Part shown: piece by piece, positions 7,493 through 16,034 of the stretch | How positions within the stretch are numbered: the stretch's first letter is position 1 | How the letters are laid out: each line of letters starts with the position of its first letter | NCBI RefSeq assembly: GCF_900169785.1 | Contig: NZ_FWER01000059.1 | Coordinates: 1-32,015 of the forward strand | Reading direction: 5' to 3' | DNA length: 32,015 nucleotides | From: Rhizobium sullae | Lineage (GTDB): Bacteria > Pseudomonadota > Alphaproteobacteria > Rhizobiales > Rhizobiaceae | Notes under the pieces: model-generated | Told to the model about the DNA's origin: nothing | The model's database searches: none | Seen by the model: the letters and a program-made list of their open reading frames with translations, nothing else | Translations under genes and position numbers: made by a program

Positions 7493-8649
7493 CCTACCCC
7501 GCAAATGAAAGACGGTTACAGCGCCAAGCGCATCACGGTCAACTCCGCGACGGCGAGCTCCCAGACCGGATCCTTATGACGGTCGATGCCGTCGGCGGCA
7601 TATGGCGTTATGCGATGGATCTTGCAGGCGAGCTGCGCCACGGCGGGGTCGAAACGGTGTTTGCAGGTTTCGGACCGTTGCCGTCGGCCCATCAGAGGCG
7701 CGAAGCTCTGTCGATCGGCACCCTTATCTGGTTGGAGGCTCCGCTCGACTGGACCGTCGATCAGGAGGGGCGGCTGGTCGAGATCCCGAAGCTGCTTCGC
7801 AGACTGGTGGAGGAATATCCCGTCGATCTCCTGCACCTGAACTTGCCGTCACAGGCCGCCGGCCTTGCGATCGGAATTCCAATCGTCGCGGTTTCGCACT
7901 CCTGTATCGCGACATGGTTCGATAGCGTGCGCGGCTGCGGCCTGCCCCACGGCTGGCGTTGGCAAAACCGGCGCAATCGCCTTGGCTTTGATCGCGCCGA
8001 CATCGTGCTCGCACCGAGCCGAAGTCATGCCGATGCGCTGCGCCGCTGTTATGGCCAGATTACCAATCTCGAGGTCGTTCATAATTGCAGCCGCCTCGTG
8101 CCTTTGCCTGCTCCCAAGAAGGATTTCGTTTTCGCCGCCGGACGCTGGTGGGACGAGGGCAAGAATGGCGTCGTTCTCGACCAGGCTGCGGCCTTCGCCG
8201 ATTGGCCCGTCGTCATGGCAGGGGCTGCGGCGGGACCAAGCGGGCAGCTGTTTAAAGCCCAACATGCCGAAGTTGCCGGCGAGCTGACGCACGAGGAGAC
8301 GATGGTGCTGATGGCCTGCGCGGGAATTGTCGCTTCGCCATCTCTATACGAACCGTTCGGGTTGGCCGCACTGGAAGCGGCGCGTGCTGGCGCGGCACTC
8401 GTCCTTGCCGACATTCCCACCTATCGGGAGCTGTGGAACGGGGCGGCTATCTTTGCCGATCCGCGCGCTCCGCGCGCCTTTGCGGCCGCAATCAACCAGC
8501 TCGCTGCCGATCCGGTCATGCGGCTCGACCTCGGCCTTCTGGCGCGGCGACGCTCCGGCGAATTTTTACCCGACGTCCAGTGCCACGCGCTGCTGGATGT
8601 CTATGCACGCGCGATGCAGCACAGGCACAAGTTGACTGCGGCGGAGTGA
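7489..8649 (+). CDS. Glycosyltransferase, GT4-like
   Basis: 386 residues with the GT-B fold. The N-terminal acceptor half contains VDAVGGIWRYAMDLAGEL, a glycine-rich loop typical of GT4 enzymes. The C-terminal donor half contains ASPSLYEPFGLAALEAARAG, the E-x7-E nucleotide-sugar motif, near residues 283-302. No signal peptide or membrane helix, so a cytoplasmic or membrane-associated enzyme is expected. The start ATG 7489 overlaps the previous TGA by 4 bases and fits a coupled operon; a longer frame from 7432 would overlap the upstream gene by 60 bases. The donor could be UDP-xylose or UDP-glucuronate, given the UXS-like gene downstream, but that is inference. Confidence 0.9.
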   Translation: MTYPANERRLQRQAHHGQLRDGELPDRILMTVDAVGGIWRYAMDLAGELRHGGVETVFAGFGPLPSAHQRREALSIGTLIWLEAPLDWTVDQEGRLVEIPKLLRRLVEEYPVDLLHLNLPSQAAGLAIGIPIVAVSHSCIATWFDSVRGCGLPHGWRWQNRRNRLGFDRADIVLAPSRSHADALRRCYGQITNLEVVHNCSRLVPLPAPKKDFVFAAGRWWDEGKNGVVLDQAAAFADWPVVMAGAAAGPSGQLFKAQHAEVAGELTHEETMVLMACAGIVASPSLYEPFGLAALEAARAGAALVLADIPTYRELWNGAAIFADPRAPRAFAAAINQLAADPVMRLDLGLLARRRSGEFLPDVQCHALLDVYARAMQHRHKLTAAE

Positions 8650-8652
8650 ACA

Positions 8653-9783
8653 ATGAAGTTCCTGTTTTATACCCATTCGCTGATATCAGACTGGAACCAC
8701 GGCAACGCCCACTTTCTAAGGGGCGTCATGCGCGATCTCATCCGTCGTGGTCACGAAGCGCTGGCGCTCGAACCGGAAAATGCCTGGAGCCGACTAAACC
8801 TTCTCGCCGATCAGGGCCCTCAGGCACTTGAGGACTTCGAAAAGGCTTTTTCGCAACTGCGCTCGCGCATCTACGATAGCGGCTTTGATCACGAAGCGGC
8901 AGTCGGCGAGGCCGATGTCGTCATCGTCCATGAATGGACAGATCCTGCACTCGTCGCCCGGCTCGGCCGGGCCCGACGGAACGGCGGAAAATTCACGCTT
9001 GTCTTTCACGACACGCATCACCGTGCCGTTTCGGCGCAAGGCGATATCGCCGCTCTTGATCTTGAGGACTACGACGTCGTCCTTGCCTTCGGCGAAACGC
9101 TTCGGCAGCGCTATCTGCGCTCCGGGTGGGGCAGGAACGTCTTTACCTGGCATGAGGCGGCGGACGAGGCGCTGTTTTACCCGATGCCGGAGGTTGAAAA
9201 AACCGGCGATCTGATCTGGATAGGAAACTGGGGAGACGACGAGCGCAGTGCCGAGATCGCGGCCTTTCTGGTGGAGCCTGTCCGGTCAATCCGTCTGAAA
9301 ACCACCGTACGAGGCGTCCGCTATCCGGATCATGCCCTGCGGGCATTGGACGGCGCGGGGATCGTCTATGGCGGCTGGATCGCAAATGCATCGGTGCCAC
9401 GCGCATTTGCAGAAAATCGCGTGACCATGCACATACCTCGCCGGCCTTATGTCGACGCTCTGCCTGGCATTCCCACCATTCGCATATTCGAGGCTCTTGC
9501 CTGCGGCATTCCATTGATATCGGCACCGTGGGACGACGCCGAAGGATTGTTCCGCCCGGGCAAGGATTTCCTCTTTGCCCGCGATGGCCGGGCAATGAGG
9601 CGGCTGCTCATCGACGTGCTGCGGGATCGAGCATTCGCCGCCGATCTTGCGGCTTGCGGCATAGAGACAGTTCACGCCCGCCACACCTGCCGCCATCGCG
9701 TGAATGAACTCCTCGACATCCTCGCCACGCACGGCACCCATCGCGTCACCAGCGCTATCAGCGGAAGGGAGGCTGCGCAATGA
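8653..9783 (+). CDS. CgeB-like glycosyltransferase, copy 1
   Basis: 376 residues resembling the CgeB family (COG4641, spore maturation glycosyltransferase-like proteins). Near the N-terminus, SLISDWNHGNAHFLRGVMRD matches the pattern S-L-x-S-x-W-x-x-G-x-A-x-x-x-R-G shared with the next two genes. The C-terminal part has IPTIRIFEALACGIPLISAPWDD, the donor-side segment where family members read (R/S)xFEAxAxGxPLxxxxW. No signal peptide. It starts 3 bases after the GT4 stop and ends overlapping the next ATG. In Bacillus, CgeB acts in glycosylation of the outermost spore layer; here only a sugar-transfer role can be inferred. Confidence 0.82.
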   Translation: MKFLFYTHSLISDWNHGNAHFLRGVMRDLIRRGHEALALEPENAWSRLNLLADQGPQALEDFEKAFSQLRSRIYDSGFDHEAAVGEADVVIVHEWTDPALVARLGRARRNGGKFTLVFHDTHHRAVSAQGDIAALDLEDYDVVLAFGETLRQRYLRSGWGRNVFTWHEAADEALFYPMPEVEKTGDLIWIGNWGDDERSAEIAAFLVEPVRSIRLKTTVRGVRYPDHALRALDGAGIVYGGWIANASVPRAFAENRVTMHIPRRPYVDALPGIPTIRIFEALACGIPLISAPWDDAEGLFRPGKDFLFARDGRAMRRLLIDVLRDRAFAADLAACGIETVHARHTCRHRVNELLDILATHGTHRVTSAISGREAAQ

Positions 9784-10868
9784 AAATCGCCTTTTACGGA
9801 TCGAGCCTGGTTTCGGCCTACTGGAACGGCGCGGCTACGTATTACCGCGGGCTGCTGCGGGCGCTTTCGGCCAAGGGCTACGACATCACTTTCTACGAGC
9901 CGGATATCTACGACCGTCAGAAGCATCGCGATATCGAGCCACCGGACTGGTGCAACGTGGTCGTCTATGAGGGCACGGTCGAGGCGCTGAAGAATGCCGC
10001 CGTCGAAGCCGGGAACGCCGATATTGTCATAAAGGCAAGCGGCGTCGGATTTGAAGACGACCTCCTCCTGCAGGAAGTCATGCTGGCGGCGCGTCCAGGC
10101 GCACTGAAGATCTTCTGGGATGTCGATGCGCCGGCCACCCTTGCAGCACTTCGTGAACAGCCTGATCAGCCGTTGCGGCATGCGCTTCCCACTCTCGATC
10201 TCGTGCTGACCTACGGCGGCGGCAATCCCGTCGTCAAAGCTTACCGCACCATCGGCGCCAGGGACTGCATTCCAATCTACAATGCGCTCGACCCTGAAAC
10301 CCACCATCCTGTCAGACCTGATGCACGGTTTGCCGCCGATCTCGCCTTTCTCGGCAACCGCCTTCCGGACCGGGAAGCACGTGTGGAATCCTTTTTTTTG
10401 GAACCTGCCGCGCGGCTGGAGGATCAGGTTTTCGTGCTCGGCGGTTCCGGCTGGCACGGCAAGCCGATGCCGCCGAACGTCAAATACATCGGCCACGTCC
10501 CGACCTGCGACCACAACGCCTTCAATGTCACGCCAAAGGCCGTCCTCAATATCTCGCGCGCCAGCATGGCGGCAAACGGCTTTTCACCGGCCACGCGGGT
10601 CTTCGAAGCAGCAGGGGCAGGGGCATGCCTCATGACGGACGACTGGGAAGGGATCGAGCTTTTCCTGAAGCCCGGCGAGGAGGTGCTCGTTGTCCGCGAC
10701 GGGAAAGACGTCGCTGACCTTCTGGCCAATCTCAGCCACCAACGAGCCGGAGAAATCGGCAGGCGCGCATTGGAGCGCGTCTTGCGGGAGCACACGTACG
10801 ACCATCGCGCCAACGAAGCAGACCGCATCTTCCGATCGCATCCGCACCGGATGGAGGCCGCCGAATGA
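9780..10868 (+). CDS. CgeB-like glycosyltransferase, copy 2
   Basis: 362 residues, a paralogue of the genes on either side. The N-terminus has SLVSAYWNGAATYYRGLLRA and a following FYEPDIYDRQ. The C-terminal donor region reads SPATRVFEAAGAGACLMTDD followed by WEGIELFLKPGEE, as in annotated CgeB proteins. Like copy 3, and unlike copy 1, it has ISRASMAANG before the FEA motif, so copies 2 and 3 seem closer to each other. The start overlaps the previous stop by 4 bases, and its own stop overlaps the next ATG in the same way. Function: probable cytoplasmic sugar transfer to a glycan or glycolipid. Confidence 0.82.
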   Translation: MKIAFYGSSLVSAYWNGAATYYRGLLRALSAKGYDITFYEPDIYDRQKHRDIEPPDWCNVVVYEGTVEALKNAAVEAGNADIVIKASGVGFEDDLLLQEVMLAARPGALKIFWDVDAPATLAALREQPDQPLRHALPTLDLVLTYGGGNPVVKAYRTIGARDCIPIYNALDPETHHPVRPDARFAADLAFLGNRLPDREARVESFFLEPAARLEDQVFVLGGSGWHGKPMPPNVKYIGHVPTCDHNAFNVTPKAVLNISRASMAANGFSPATRVFEAAGAGACLMTDDWEGIELFLKPGEEVLVVRDGKDVADLLANLSHQRAGEIGRRALERVLREHTYDHRANEADRIFRSHPHRMEAAE

Positions 10869-11968
10869 CCCGGCACCTCGATATCGTCGTTCTCGGCCTC
10901 TCGCTCTCCTCCTCCTGGGGAAACGGTCACGCCACCACTTTCCGCGCATTGCTACGCGGCATGAACGCGGAAGGGCACGATGTCCTGTTTCTGGAGCGCG
11001 ACGTTCCCTGGTATGCGAGCCAGCGCGACCTGCCGGCGCCGGATTTCTGCGAGCTGTCCTATTATAACGGCATTGAAGAACTCGTCTCCCGCTTCGGCGA
11101 CAGGATGAAGCGCGCCGATGCCGTCATTATAGGCTCTTACGTGCCCGAAGGCATTGCCGTCATCGACATGGTTGCAGCCCTTGAGCCGAACCGCCTCTGC
11201 TTTTATGACATTGATACTCCGGTCACGCTCGCGTCACTCGATCGCGGCGACGAACAATACCTGGCACGCCGGCAGATCGCGCGCTTCGACATCTATTTCT
11301 CCTTTTCGGGCGGTCCTATGATTCTCGGCCGGCTTACGAAATCGTATGGCGCACGGCGGGCCGAAGCGCTCTATTGCTCGGTCGATTCCGAGCGCTACCG
11401 CAATACAGGCGAGCCGCTTGCATGGGATCTTGGCTATCTCGGCACATACAGCCCCGACCGTCAGGCAGCGCTTTGCCGCCTTCTGATCGAACCGGCAAGC
11501 CAATTGCCCCACATGCGCTTCGTCGTTGCGGGTCCGCAATATCCGGAAGATACGACGTGGCCCGATAACGTCGAGCGGATCGACCACCTGCCGCCTTCCG
11601 AGCATCCGTCCTTCTATAGCCGGCAGCGCTTCACGCTGAACATCACTCGCGCCGACATGATCGCTGCGGGATGGTCGCCGAGCGTCAGGCTGTTCGAAGC
11701 CGCAGCGTGCCAGACCCCGATCATCAGCGACTTCTGGGAGGGGCTCGACGAACTGCTGCCGGAAGGAACAGCCGCCATCGTCGCCCGCAATACTGCTCAG
11801 GTTGTCGCGGCATTAACCGGGCTTGGCACAGAGCGCCGCAAGGCCATGGCAGATGAAGCGTACAAAAGGGTCGCCAGCCACCATACGGGTTTGGCACGCG
11901 CCAAGGAATTTGCCGCGATGCTCGCAGATAGCGGCATCGAACGGCAAGATCACCGGATTTCCGCTTGA
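10865..11968 (+). CDS. CgeB-like glycosyltransferase, copy 3
   Basis: 367 residues, the third tandem CgeB-like gene. It shares SLSSSWGNGHATTFRALLRG at the N-terminus, then FLERDVPWY, and at the C-terminus ITRADMIAAGWSPSVRLFEA followed by DFWEGLDELLPEG. A central GGPMILGRLTKSYGA parallels GGNPVVKAYRTIGA of copy 2. The start is the ATG overlapping the previous TGA by 4 bases. A 21-base gap with AAAAGGAG follows before the next gene, the only real gap within this operon apart from single-codon spacers. Three different members side by side suggest stepwise addition of several sugars. Confidence 0.82.
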   Translation: MTRHLDIVVLGLSLSSSWGNGHATTFRALLRGMNAEGHDVLFLERDVPWYASQRDLPAPDFCELSYYNGIEELVSRFGDRMKRADAVIIGSYVPEGIAVIDMVAALEPNRLCFYDIDTPVTLASLDRGDEQYLARRQIARFDIYFSFSGGPMILGRLTKSYGARRAEALYCSVDSERYRNTGEPLAWDLGYLGTYSPDRQAALCRLLIEPASQLPHMRFVVAGPQYPEDTTWPDNVERIDHLPPSEHPSFYSRQRFTLNITRADMIAAGWSPSVRLFEAAACQTPIISDFWEGLDELLPEGTAAIVARNTAQVVAALTGLGTERRKAMADEAYKRVASHHTGLARAKEFAAMLADSGIERQDHRISA

Positions 11969-11989
11969 GTTCAAAAGGAGAAAAGGCCG

Positions 11990-13033
11990 ATGCTGGATAG
12001 GACCAAAGCAGGGAAGGGCAAAACCATTCTCGTCGCCGGCGGCGCTGGCTTCGTCGGATCGCACCTGTGCGATGCGCTGCTTGCTGCCGGCAACCGCGTC
12101 ATCTGCGTGGACAGCTACCTGACCGGTTCGCCGATCAACGTCGCTCCCCTGCAGAACCACCCGAAGTTCAGCCTGATCGAGCAAGATATCTGCGACGAGC
12201 TTCAGATCGGCGAGCCGCTCGATCAGGTCTATAATCTTGCCTGTCCGGCTTCGCCTCCACTCTATCAGGCCGACCCGGTCCATACCATGATGACGAGTGT
12301 CGCCGGCACCGGAAAGCTGCTGCGGCTCGCCGAACGCCATGGCGCAACGTTCCTGCAGGCATCGACCAGCGAAGTCTATGGAGACCCGGAGGTGCATCCG
12401 CAGCAGGAGGACTATTGGGGGCACGTGAACTGCACAGGGCCTCGCGCCTGCTATGATGAAGGAAAGCGGGCCGCAGAGACGCTCTGCTTCGACAGCCTGC
12501 GTGCAGGCCGGGTCGATGCTCGCGTCGTGCGCATCTTCAATACCTACGGCCCGCGCATGAAACCCGAGGACGGCCGCATCGTTTCCAATTTCATCGTTCA
12601 GGCACTCCGCAACGAGGCTCTGACGATCTACGGCACCGGCGAACAGACAAGAGCGTTTTGCTACGTCTCCGATCTCATCGATGGTCTGGTACGGCTGACG
12701 AATATCCAACCCAATCCCGGCGTGCCGGTCAACATTGGCAATCCTGGTGAATTCACCGTTGCCGCACTGGCTGAAATGGTGCTGGCCATGGTGCCGACAC
12801 GATCAAAGGTCGTCTACAAGCGGTTGCCTGCCGACGATCCGCAGCGCCGCCGTCCGGACATCACAAGAGCACGCATGCTTCTGGGATGGGAACCGAAGGT
12901 TCCACTTTCGGAAGGCTTGCCGCAGACGATCGCCTGGTTTGAGCAGACGCTCGCCGAACGTACGCTGATGCGCCGCGCCAAACGGCGAGAAGTGGCCGTA
13001 AATCGTGCAGCCAGCCGAGCGATGGGCATTTGA
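11990..13033 (+). CDS. UDP-glucuronate decarboxylase-like SDR (UDP-xylose synthase type)
   Basis: 347 residues. The N-terminus has GGAGFVGSHLCDALL (NAD binding). The diagnostic block is NLACPASPPLYQADPV, then QASTSEVYGDPEVHPQQEDY and CYDEGKRAAETL with the catalytic Tyr and Lys. These are the hallmark sequences of UDP-glucuronic acid decarboxylase, which makes UDP-xylose from UDP-glucuronate in an NAD-retaining reaction. RIFNTYGPRM and GTGEQTRAFCYVSDL complete the family pattern. The last 20 residues are basic (RRAKRREVAVNRAASRA) and may be a lineage extension. Its ribosome binding site is AAAAGGAG. It probably supplies the donor for one of the glycosyltransferases in the same operon. Confidence 0.93.
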   Translation: MLDRTKAGKGKTILVAGGAGFVGSHLCDALLAAGNRVICVDSYLTGSPINVAPLQNHPKFSLIEQDICDELQIGEPLDQVYNLACPASPPLYQADPVHTMMTSVAGTGKLLRLAERHGATFLQASTSEVYGDPEVHPQQEDYWGHVNCTGPRACYDEGKRAAETLCFDSLRAGRVDARVVRIFNTYGPRMKPEDGRIVSNFIVQALRNEALTIYGTGEQTRAFCYVSDLIDGLVRLTNIQPNPGVPVNIGNPGEFTVAALAEMVLAMVPTRSKVVYKRLPADDPQRRRPDITRARMLLGWEPKVPLSEGLPQTIAWFEQTLAERTLMRRAKRREVAVNRAASRAMGI

Positions 13034-13035
13034 TC

Positions 13036-13797
13036 ATGAACTTCAGCATGACGGACAGGGAAGATCTTGAACGCCAGATCAGGGCGCTCGGGCCATGGTT
13101 TCACAATATTCGCATCCAAGGCGTCGAGACCGCCCCTGATCACTTTCTCGGCGATTATCCGAGCTTCAAGTGGGCGGGCTTCAAGCATGTCGTACCCGAT
13201 GATCTGGAAGGGCGCAGTGTCCTCGACATTGGCTGCAACGCCGGCTTCTATTCGCTTGAGATGCGCCGCCGCAACGCTGGGCAAGTGGTGGCGATCGATT
13301 CTGACGCGCGTTATCTGGAGCAGGCGAGATTTGCGGCAGATCGCACAGGCGCGGACATCGATTTCCGGCAGATGTCCATCTATGACGTCGAAAAGCTAGG
13401 CGAGAAATTCGACCTCGTGCTTTTCATGGGCGTTCTTTACCATCTGCGTCATCCCCTGCTGGCCCTCGATCTCCTCTACGAGCATGTCGTCGGCGAGACG
13501 ATGCTGTTTCAGTGCATGCAGCGCGGCGATGACACCATCTCTCGCCTCGAGGGAAACTATGACTTCTCACGGTGGGACATGTTTGAGCGATCGGATTATC
13601 CGAAGCTGTTTTTTGTGGAAGAACGCTATTCCGACGATCCGACGAATTGGTTCATTCCAAATAGAGCCGGCATCGAGGCAATGCTGAGGAGCTCAGGTTT
13701 CAACATTGAGCAGAACCCCGAGCGTGAGGTTTATCTGCTCAGCCGCGGCAAACGGCACTACGCGGTTGAAGCTCCGCCTGCGATCTCGAAGGCATGA
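13036..13797 (+). CDS. SAM-dependent methyltransferase (TIGR04290-like)
   Basis: 253 residues. The SAM-binding motif is VLDIGCNAGFYSLEM at about residues 62-76, followed by GQVVAIDSDARYLEQAR. The N-terminal PWFHNIRIQGVETAPDHFLG and central LFMGVLYHLRHPLLALDLL resemble CmoB-related tRNA methyltransferases. Within that group this looks like the TIGR04290 family of unknown substrate. Its place as last gene of the glycan operon (2 bases after the preceding stop) argues for methylation of a sugar or glycan rather than of tRNA. The start is ATG 13036; a TTG at 13030 in frame would overlap the previous gene. No terminator with a T tract is seen behind it. Confidence 0.88.
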   Translation: MNFSMTDREDLERQIRALGPWFHNIRIQGVETAPDHFLGDYPSFKWAGFKHVVPDDLEGRSVLDIGCNAGFYSLEMRRRNAGQVVAIDSDARYLEQARFAADRTGADIDFRQMSIYDVEKLGEKFDLVLFMGVLYHLRHPLLALDLLYEHVVGETMLFQCMQRGDDTISRLEGNYDFSRWDMFERSDYPKLFFVEERYSDDPTNWFIPNRAGIEAMLRSSGFNIEQNPEREVYLLSRGKRHYAVEAPPAISKA

Positions 13798-13989
13798 ACA
13801 TTCCCGTTCGACCGACCAGGACCTCCACTCTTGAACTGGCACCGGGCGCTTTTTGTCCTGGAATGTCTAAATCAATCGGCCGCAGGCGGGGTCCCAGCGG
13901 ACGTCCTCCGCCAAAGGTGGGTGTTCCCGGGGCCTCTCTATGATTGTTTCGGCCATGAAAAATGCATCTTGGGCCCGCAATTCCTCGCT

Positions 13990-14266
13990 TGGAAGACGCG
14001 CCCGGGCCCGAGGTTGCGATGCAGACACCGAGATCCCCTGAGAATTTCGCATAGGCTGAAGCCATGAATGCCGCCATTTCCTCGTGACGGGCATGAATGA
14101 ACGAGACCTTGTCATGCGCGCGGTTCAGGGCGCCGAAGACGCCGTTGATGCCGTCGCCGGGATAGCCGAACATATGCTTCACGCCCCATTCGTTGAGACG
14201 CGAGACAATAAAATCGCCAACGGTGATTGCCAGGTCATCGGCAATGGCGGGAACAATCCAGGTCGC
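13990..14266 (-). pseudogene. 5' remnant of a TPP-dependent enzyme (pyruvate oxidase/acetolactate synthase-like)
   Basis: On the minus strand the frame reads VGDFIVSRLNEWGVKHMFGY, PGDGINGVFGALNRAHDKV, then ARHEEMAAFMASAYAKFSG and GVCIATSGPGAS. This is the typical first 80-90 residues of a PoxB-type thiamine-pyrophosphate enzyme, with the conserved Glu of the HEE motif. The family then continues with HLLTGLYDA, but here the sequence changes abruptly to unrelated residues at about 13993. No ATG is left at the expected start and a stop lies just upstream. The rest of the gene (about 450 codons) is missing. The EcfG-type promoter at 14250-14274 sits on its lost 5' end. Confidence 0.8.
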
Positions 14267-14274
14267 TGGAGGTT
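14250..14274 (+). promoter_or_regulatory. EcfG-type promoter
   Basis: GGAAC at 14250-14254, 16 bases, then GGTT at 14271-14274, identical in both cores to the promoter at 591-615. Transcription would begin near 14281, about 33 bases before the ATG at 14314. Confidence 0.7.
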
Positions 14275-14313
14275 AGCCGGACATGCTCAAGTGAATCTCG
14301 AATGGAGGATTTC

Positions 14314-14577
14314 ATGAGTGCTTCGAACACGACGACGGATCACCAAGAGATCCGCAACTGGGTGGAAGCCCGACAGGGTCATCCGGCTCGGGTGAAAGGC
14401 CGGGAGCCGGGAGGTATCCTTCGCATCGATTTCGGGGAACCCGAAGAATCGCTGGAGAAAATTTCCTGGGACAAGTTCTTCGAAATCTTCGACGAAAACA
14501 AGCTCGCCTTCCTCTATCAGGAAAAGACGGACGACGGCCGAACGAGTCGGTTCAGCAAGTTCGTGGCACGCCACTGA
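14314..14577 (+). CDS. Conserved small rhizobial protein (87 aa), stress-type
   Basis: A soluble 87-residue protein with TTDHQEIRNWVEARQGHPARV, then GILRIDFGEPEESLEKISW, DKFFEIFDENKLAFLYQE and a basic end. Close relatives in rhizobia are small proteins of unknown function; some databases label them 1,4-alpha-glucan branching protein, a name that this length cannot support. The start ATG 14314 has GGAGG at 14304-14308; a longer frame from 14227 runs through the promoter and is rejected. The EcfG-type promoter at 14250-14274 suggests it is made under general stress. Confidence 0.82.
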   Translation: MSASNTTTDHQEIRNWVEARQGHPARVKGREPGGILRIDFGEPEESLEKISWDKFFEIFDENKLAFLYQEKTDDGRTSRFSKFVARH

Positions 14578-14613
14578 AGCCGACCCGAGTGGCCCGCACG
14601 AAGGGAGCCGATC

Positions 14614-14820
14614 ATGACAGCGACCAAACATCCGAAGACCCGCAAGCCGAGCGATCGCGACCTGAAGGAAGATCCCGGCATCGGCCGGTCCAAAGGCCTT
14701 TCAGAACCAACGGATGACGAAGCCCTGCAGGGAGAAAATACGATTGAAGGCGATGTCGCCAATGACACCACGCCGCAGGGCGGTATCAATCCAAGGCAGC
14801 GCGGGAGAACAAATAAGTAA
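14614..14820 (+). CDS. Small hydrophilic protein (68 aa), unknown function
   Basis: 68 residues, very polar, with no hydrophobic core: KHPKTRKPSDRDLKEDPGIG, then GENTIEGDVANDTTPQGGIN. Proteins of this composition and with the ENTIEGDVANDT segment are widespread as small hypothetical proteins of rhizobia and look intrinsically disordered. The ATG 14614 has GAAGGGAG upstream. It begins 36 bases after the previous gene and probably shares its stress promoter at 14250-14274. No function can be assigned. Confidence 0.75.
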   Translation: MTATKHPKTRKPSDRDLKEDPGIGRSKGLSEPTDDEALQGENTIEGDVANDTTPQGGINPRQRGRTNK

Positions 14821-14986
14821 GGCAATAGGTGTCAAAAGCAATCCAGGCGCCTGCGCCTCAGTCCCGCGTGATAGCAGTATCGCCAGGCAATCCCATTGCA
14901 CCGCGCGGTCTCAAAGCGCGCTTATTTGATGGCATATGCGCTCTTGCCGATTTTCCGGGCGCGTGTGCAAGCATGTCACCGAGTGA

Positions 14987-15055
14987 GTGTCGCAGCCGCT
15001 TCGCGCTGACGGGGTGCCTGAGACGCGCGCGCATGGCGAAAACTTGAACGATCCT
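14987..15055 (+). pseudogene. 3' remnant of a small HGENLNDP-type gene
   Basis: In the plus frame the sequence reads GVPETRAHGENLNDP up to about 15055. The last part is the same protein segment, and the same 28 DNA bases, as in the intact small gene at 16086-16289 on the other strand. Beyond 15055 the frame runs into antisense HlyD sequence, so this looks like a broken second copy. Confidence 0.5.
15028..15055 (+). repeat. 28-bp inverted repeat, left copy (pairs with 16134-16161)
   Basis: The 28 bases at 15028-15055 are the exact reverse complement of 16134-16161 (core GCGCATGGCGAAAACTTGAA). Both copies encode the AHGENLNDP segment of a small protein. The left copy marks the exact end of the HlyD pseudogene, so it was probably used in a rearrangement. 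Confidence 0.9.
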
Positions 15056-15975
15056 CAGGCCAACGGGCTGACCGGGGCGCAGTCTGCAAGCTGTGTCTCC
15101 TTGAAATTGGCGCTGACCCAGATCTCGTCTGGTACGAACATCGCAACGGCCTGGCCGGCTTCGATATATTCACCTTTCGATCCGCTGAGGCGGGCCACGC
15201 GGCCCGGCTGGGCGGCAGTGACGGTCGTATATTGCAGGTTCTGGCGGGCAGCCTCCACCTGCGATTTCGCTTGAGCGAGACTTGCGATGGCACTTGCTTT
15301 CTGCGCCTCGGGCGCCGCCTTGTTCTTCGCAGCCGAGGTAACCTTCGCCTGGACCTGAGCAAAACTCGCCTCGGCCTGCCGCAGCGTCGAACCCGACTGT
15401 TTCGGAGCCTGCTGCGAGCCGGCGCCGCTTTTGACCAGCTGTTGCTGGCGATTGGCGTCGTCTCTTGCGAACTGGAGTTCGGCGGCGGCCGAGTTCAGTT
15501 ATGCCTTCGCCTCGTCAATCGCTGCCGCGCCGGCTGCAATCTGCGCCACGACGGCCCTAATCGCGGCACTGGCAACTCCGACCTGCCCATTGGCCTGTTC
15601 CAGCGCGATCTGGTAGTCTCGAGGATCAATTTTCAGGATCACGTCGCCTGCCATGACGTGCTGGTTGTCGGTAACGGCAACCTCCGACACATAGCCGGAA
15701 ACCTTGGCCGCCACCGAAAAGCGCCGGGCCTCCACAAAGGCATCATCCGTCATTTAATATGGATGGAAATAGACGAGCCAGATGAAATAACCTGCGATCG
15801 AGAGCAGCAGCAAAGAACCTATGACGAGAACGACCATCAGCGGATGGCGGTGAAGGAAAGAGCGATTGTCCTCCTTCTCGTGTGCATCCATTTGCTGTTG
15901 GGTCCTTTCCGCAGGAACCTCCCGCGGATATTCCGTTTTCTCGGCTTTCTGAGAGGTGCGCTGATCCAGGGACAC
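15056..15975 (-). pseudogene. HlyD/EmrA-family membrane fusion protein, broken
   Basis: On the minus strand one frame gives an N-terminal cytoplasmic tail, a membrane helix (HPLMVVLVIGSLLLLSIAGYF) and YFHPY. Then comes an in-frame TAA (15754-15756) and the periplasmic part (TDDAFVEARRFSVAAKVSGYV, GDVILKIDPRDY, long Ala/Gln-rich coiled coil, YTTVTAAQPGRVARLSGSKG, EIWVSANFKETQLAD). A second in-frame TAA interrupts at 15499-15501 (EAKA-stop-LNSAAAEL). A one-base deletion near 15089 shifts the frame at QLAD/RPGQPV, and the C-terminus is cut off at the 28-bp repeat. The likely original start is GTG 15975 or ATG 15891. The intact protein would be the periplasmic adaptor of an MFS or ABC drug exporter; no partner transporter remains here. 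Confidence 0.88.
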
Positions 15976-16034
15976 GTGAGATTCCCGCGTTTTGGATTGA
16001 GCAAAAAGGCTAGCGCCGACTAGTTCTTGCGACG

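Noticed and set aside
14829..15047. 72-aa frame with GTG start after the 68-aa gene
   Set aside because: No clear ribosome binding site, unusual composition; its end lies over the repeat copy in a different frame.
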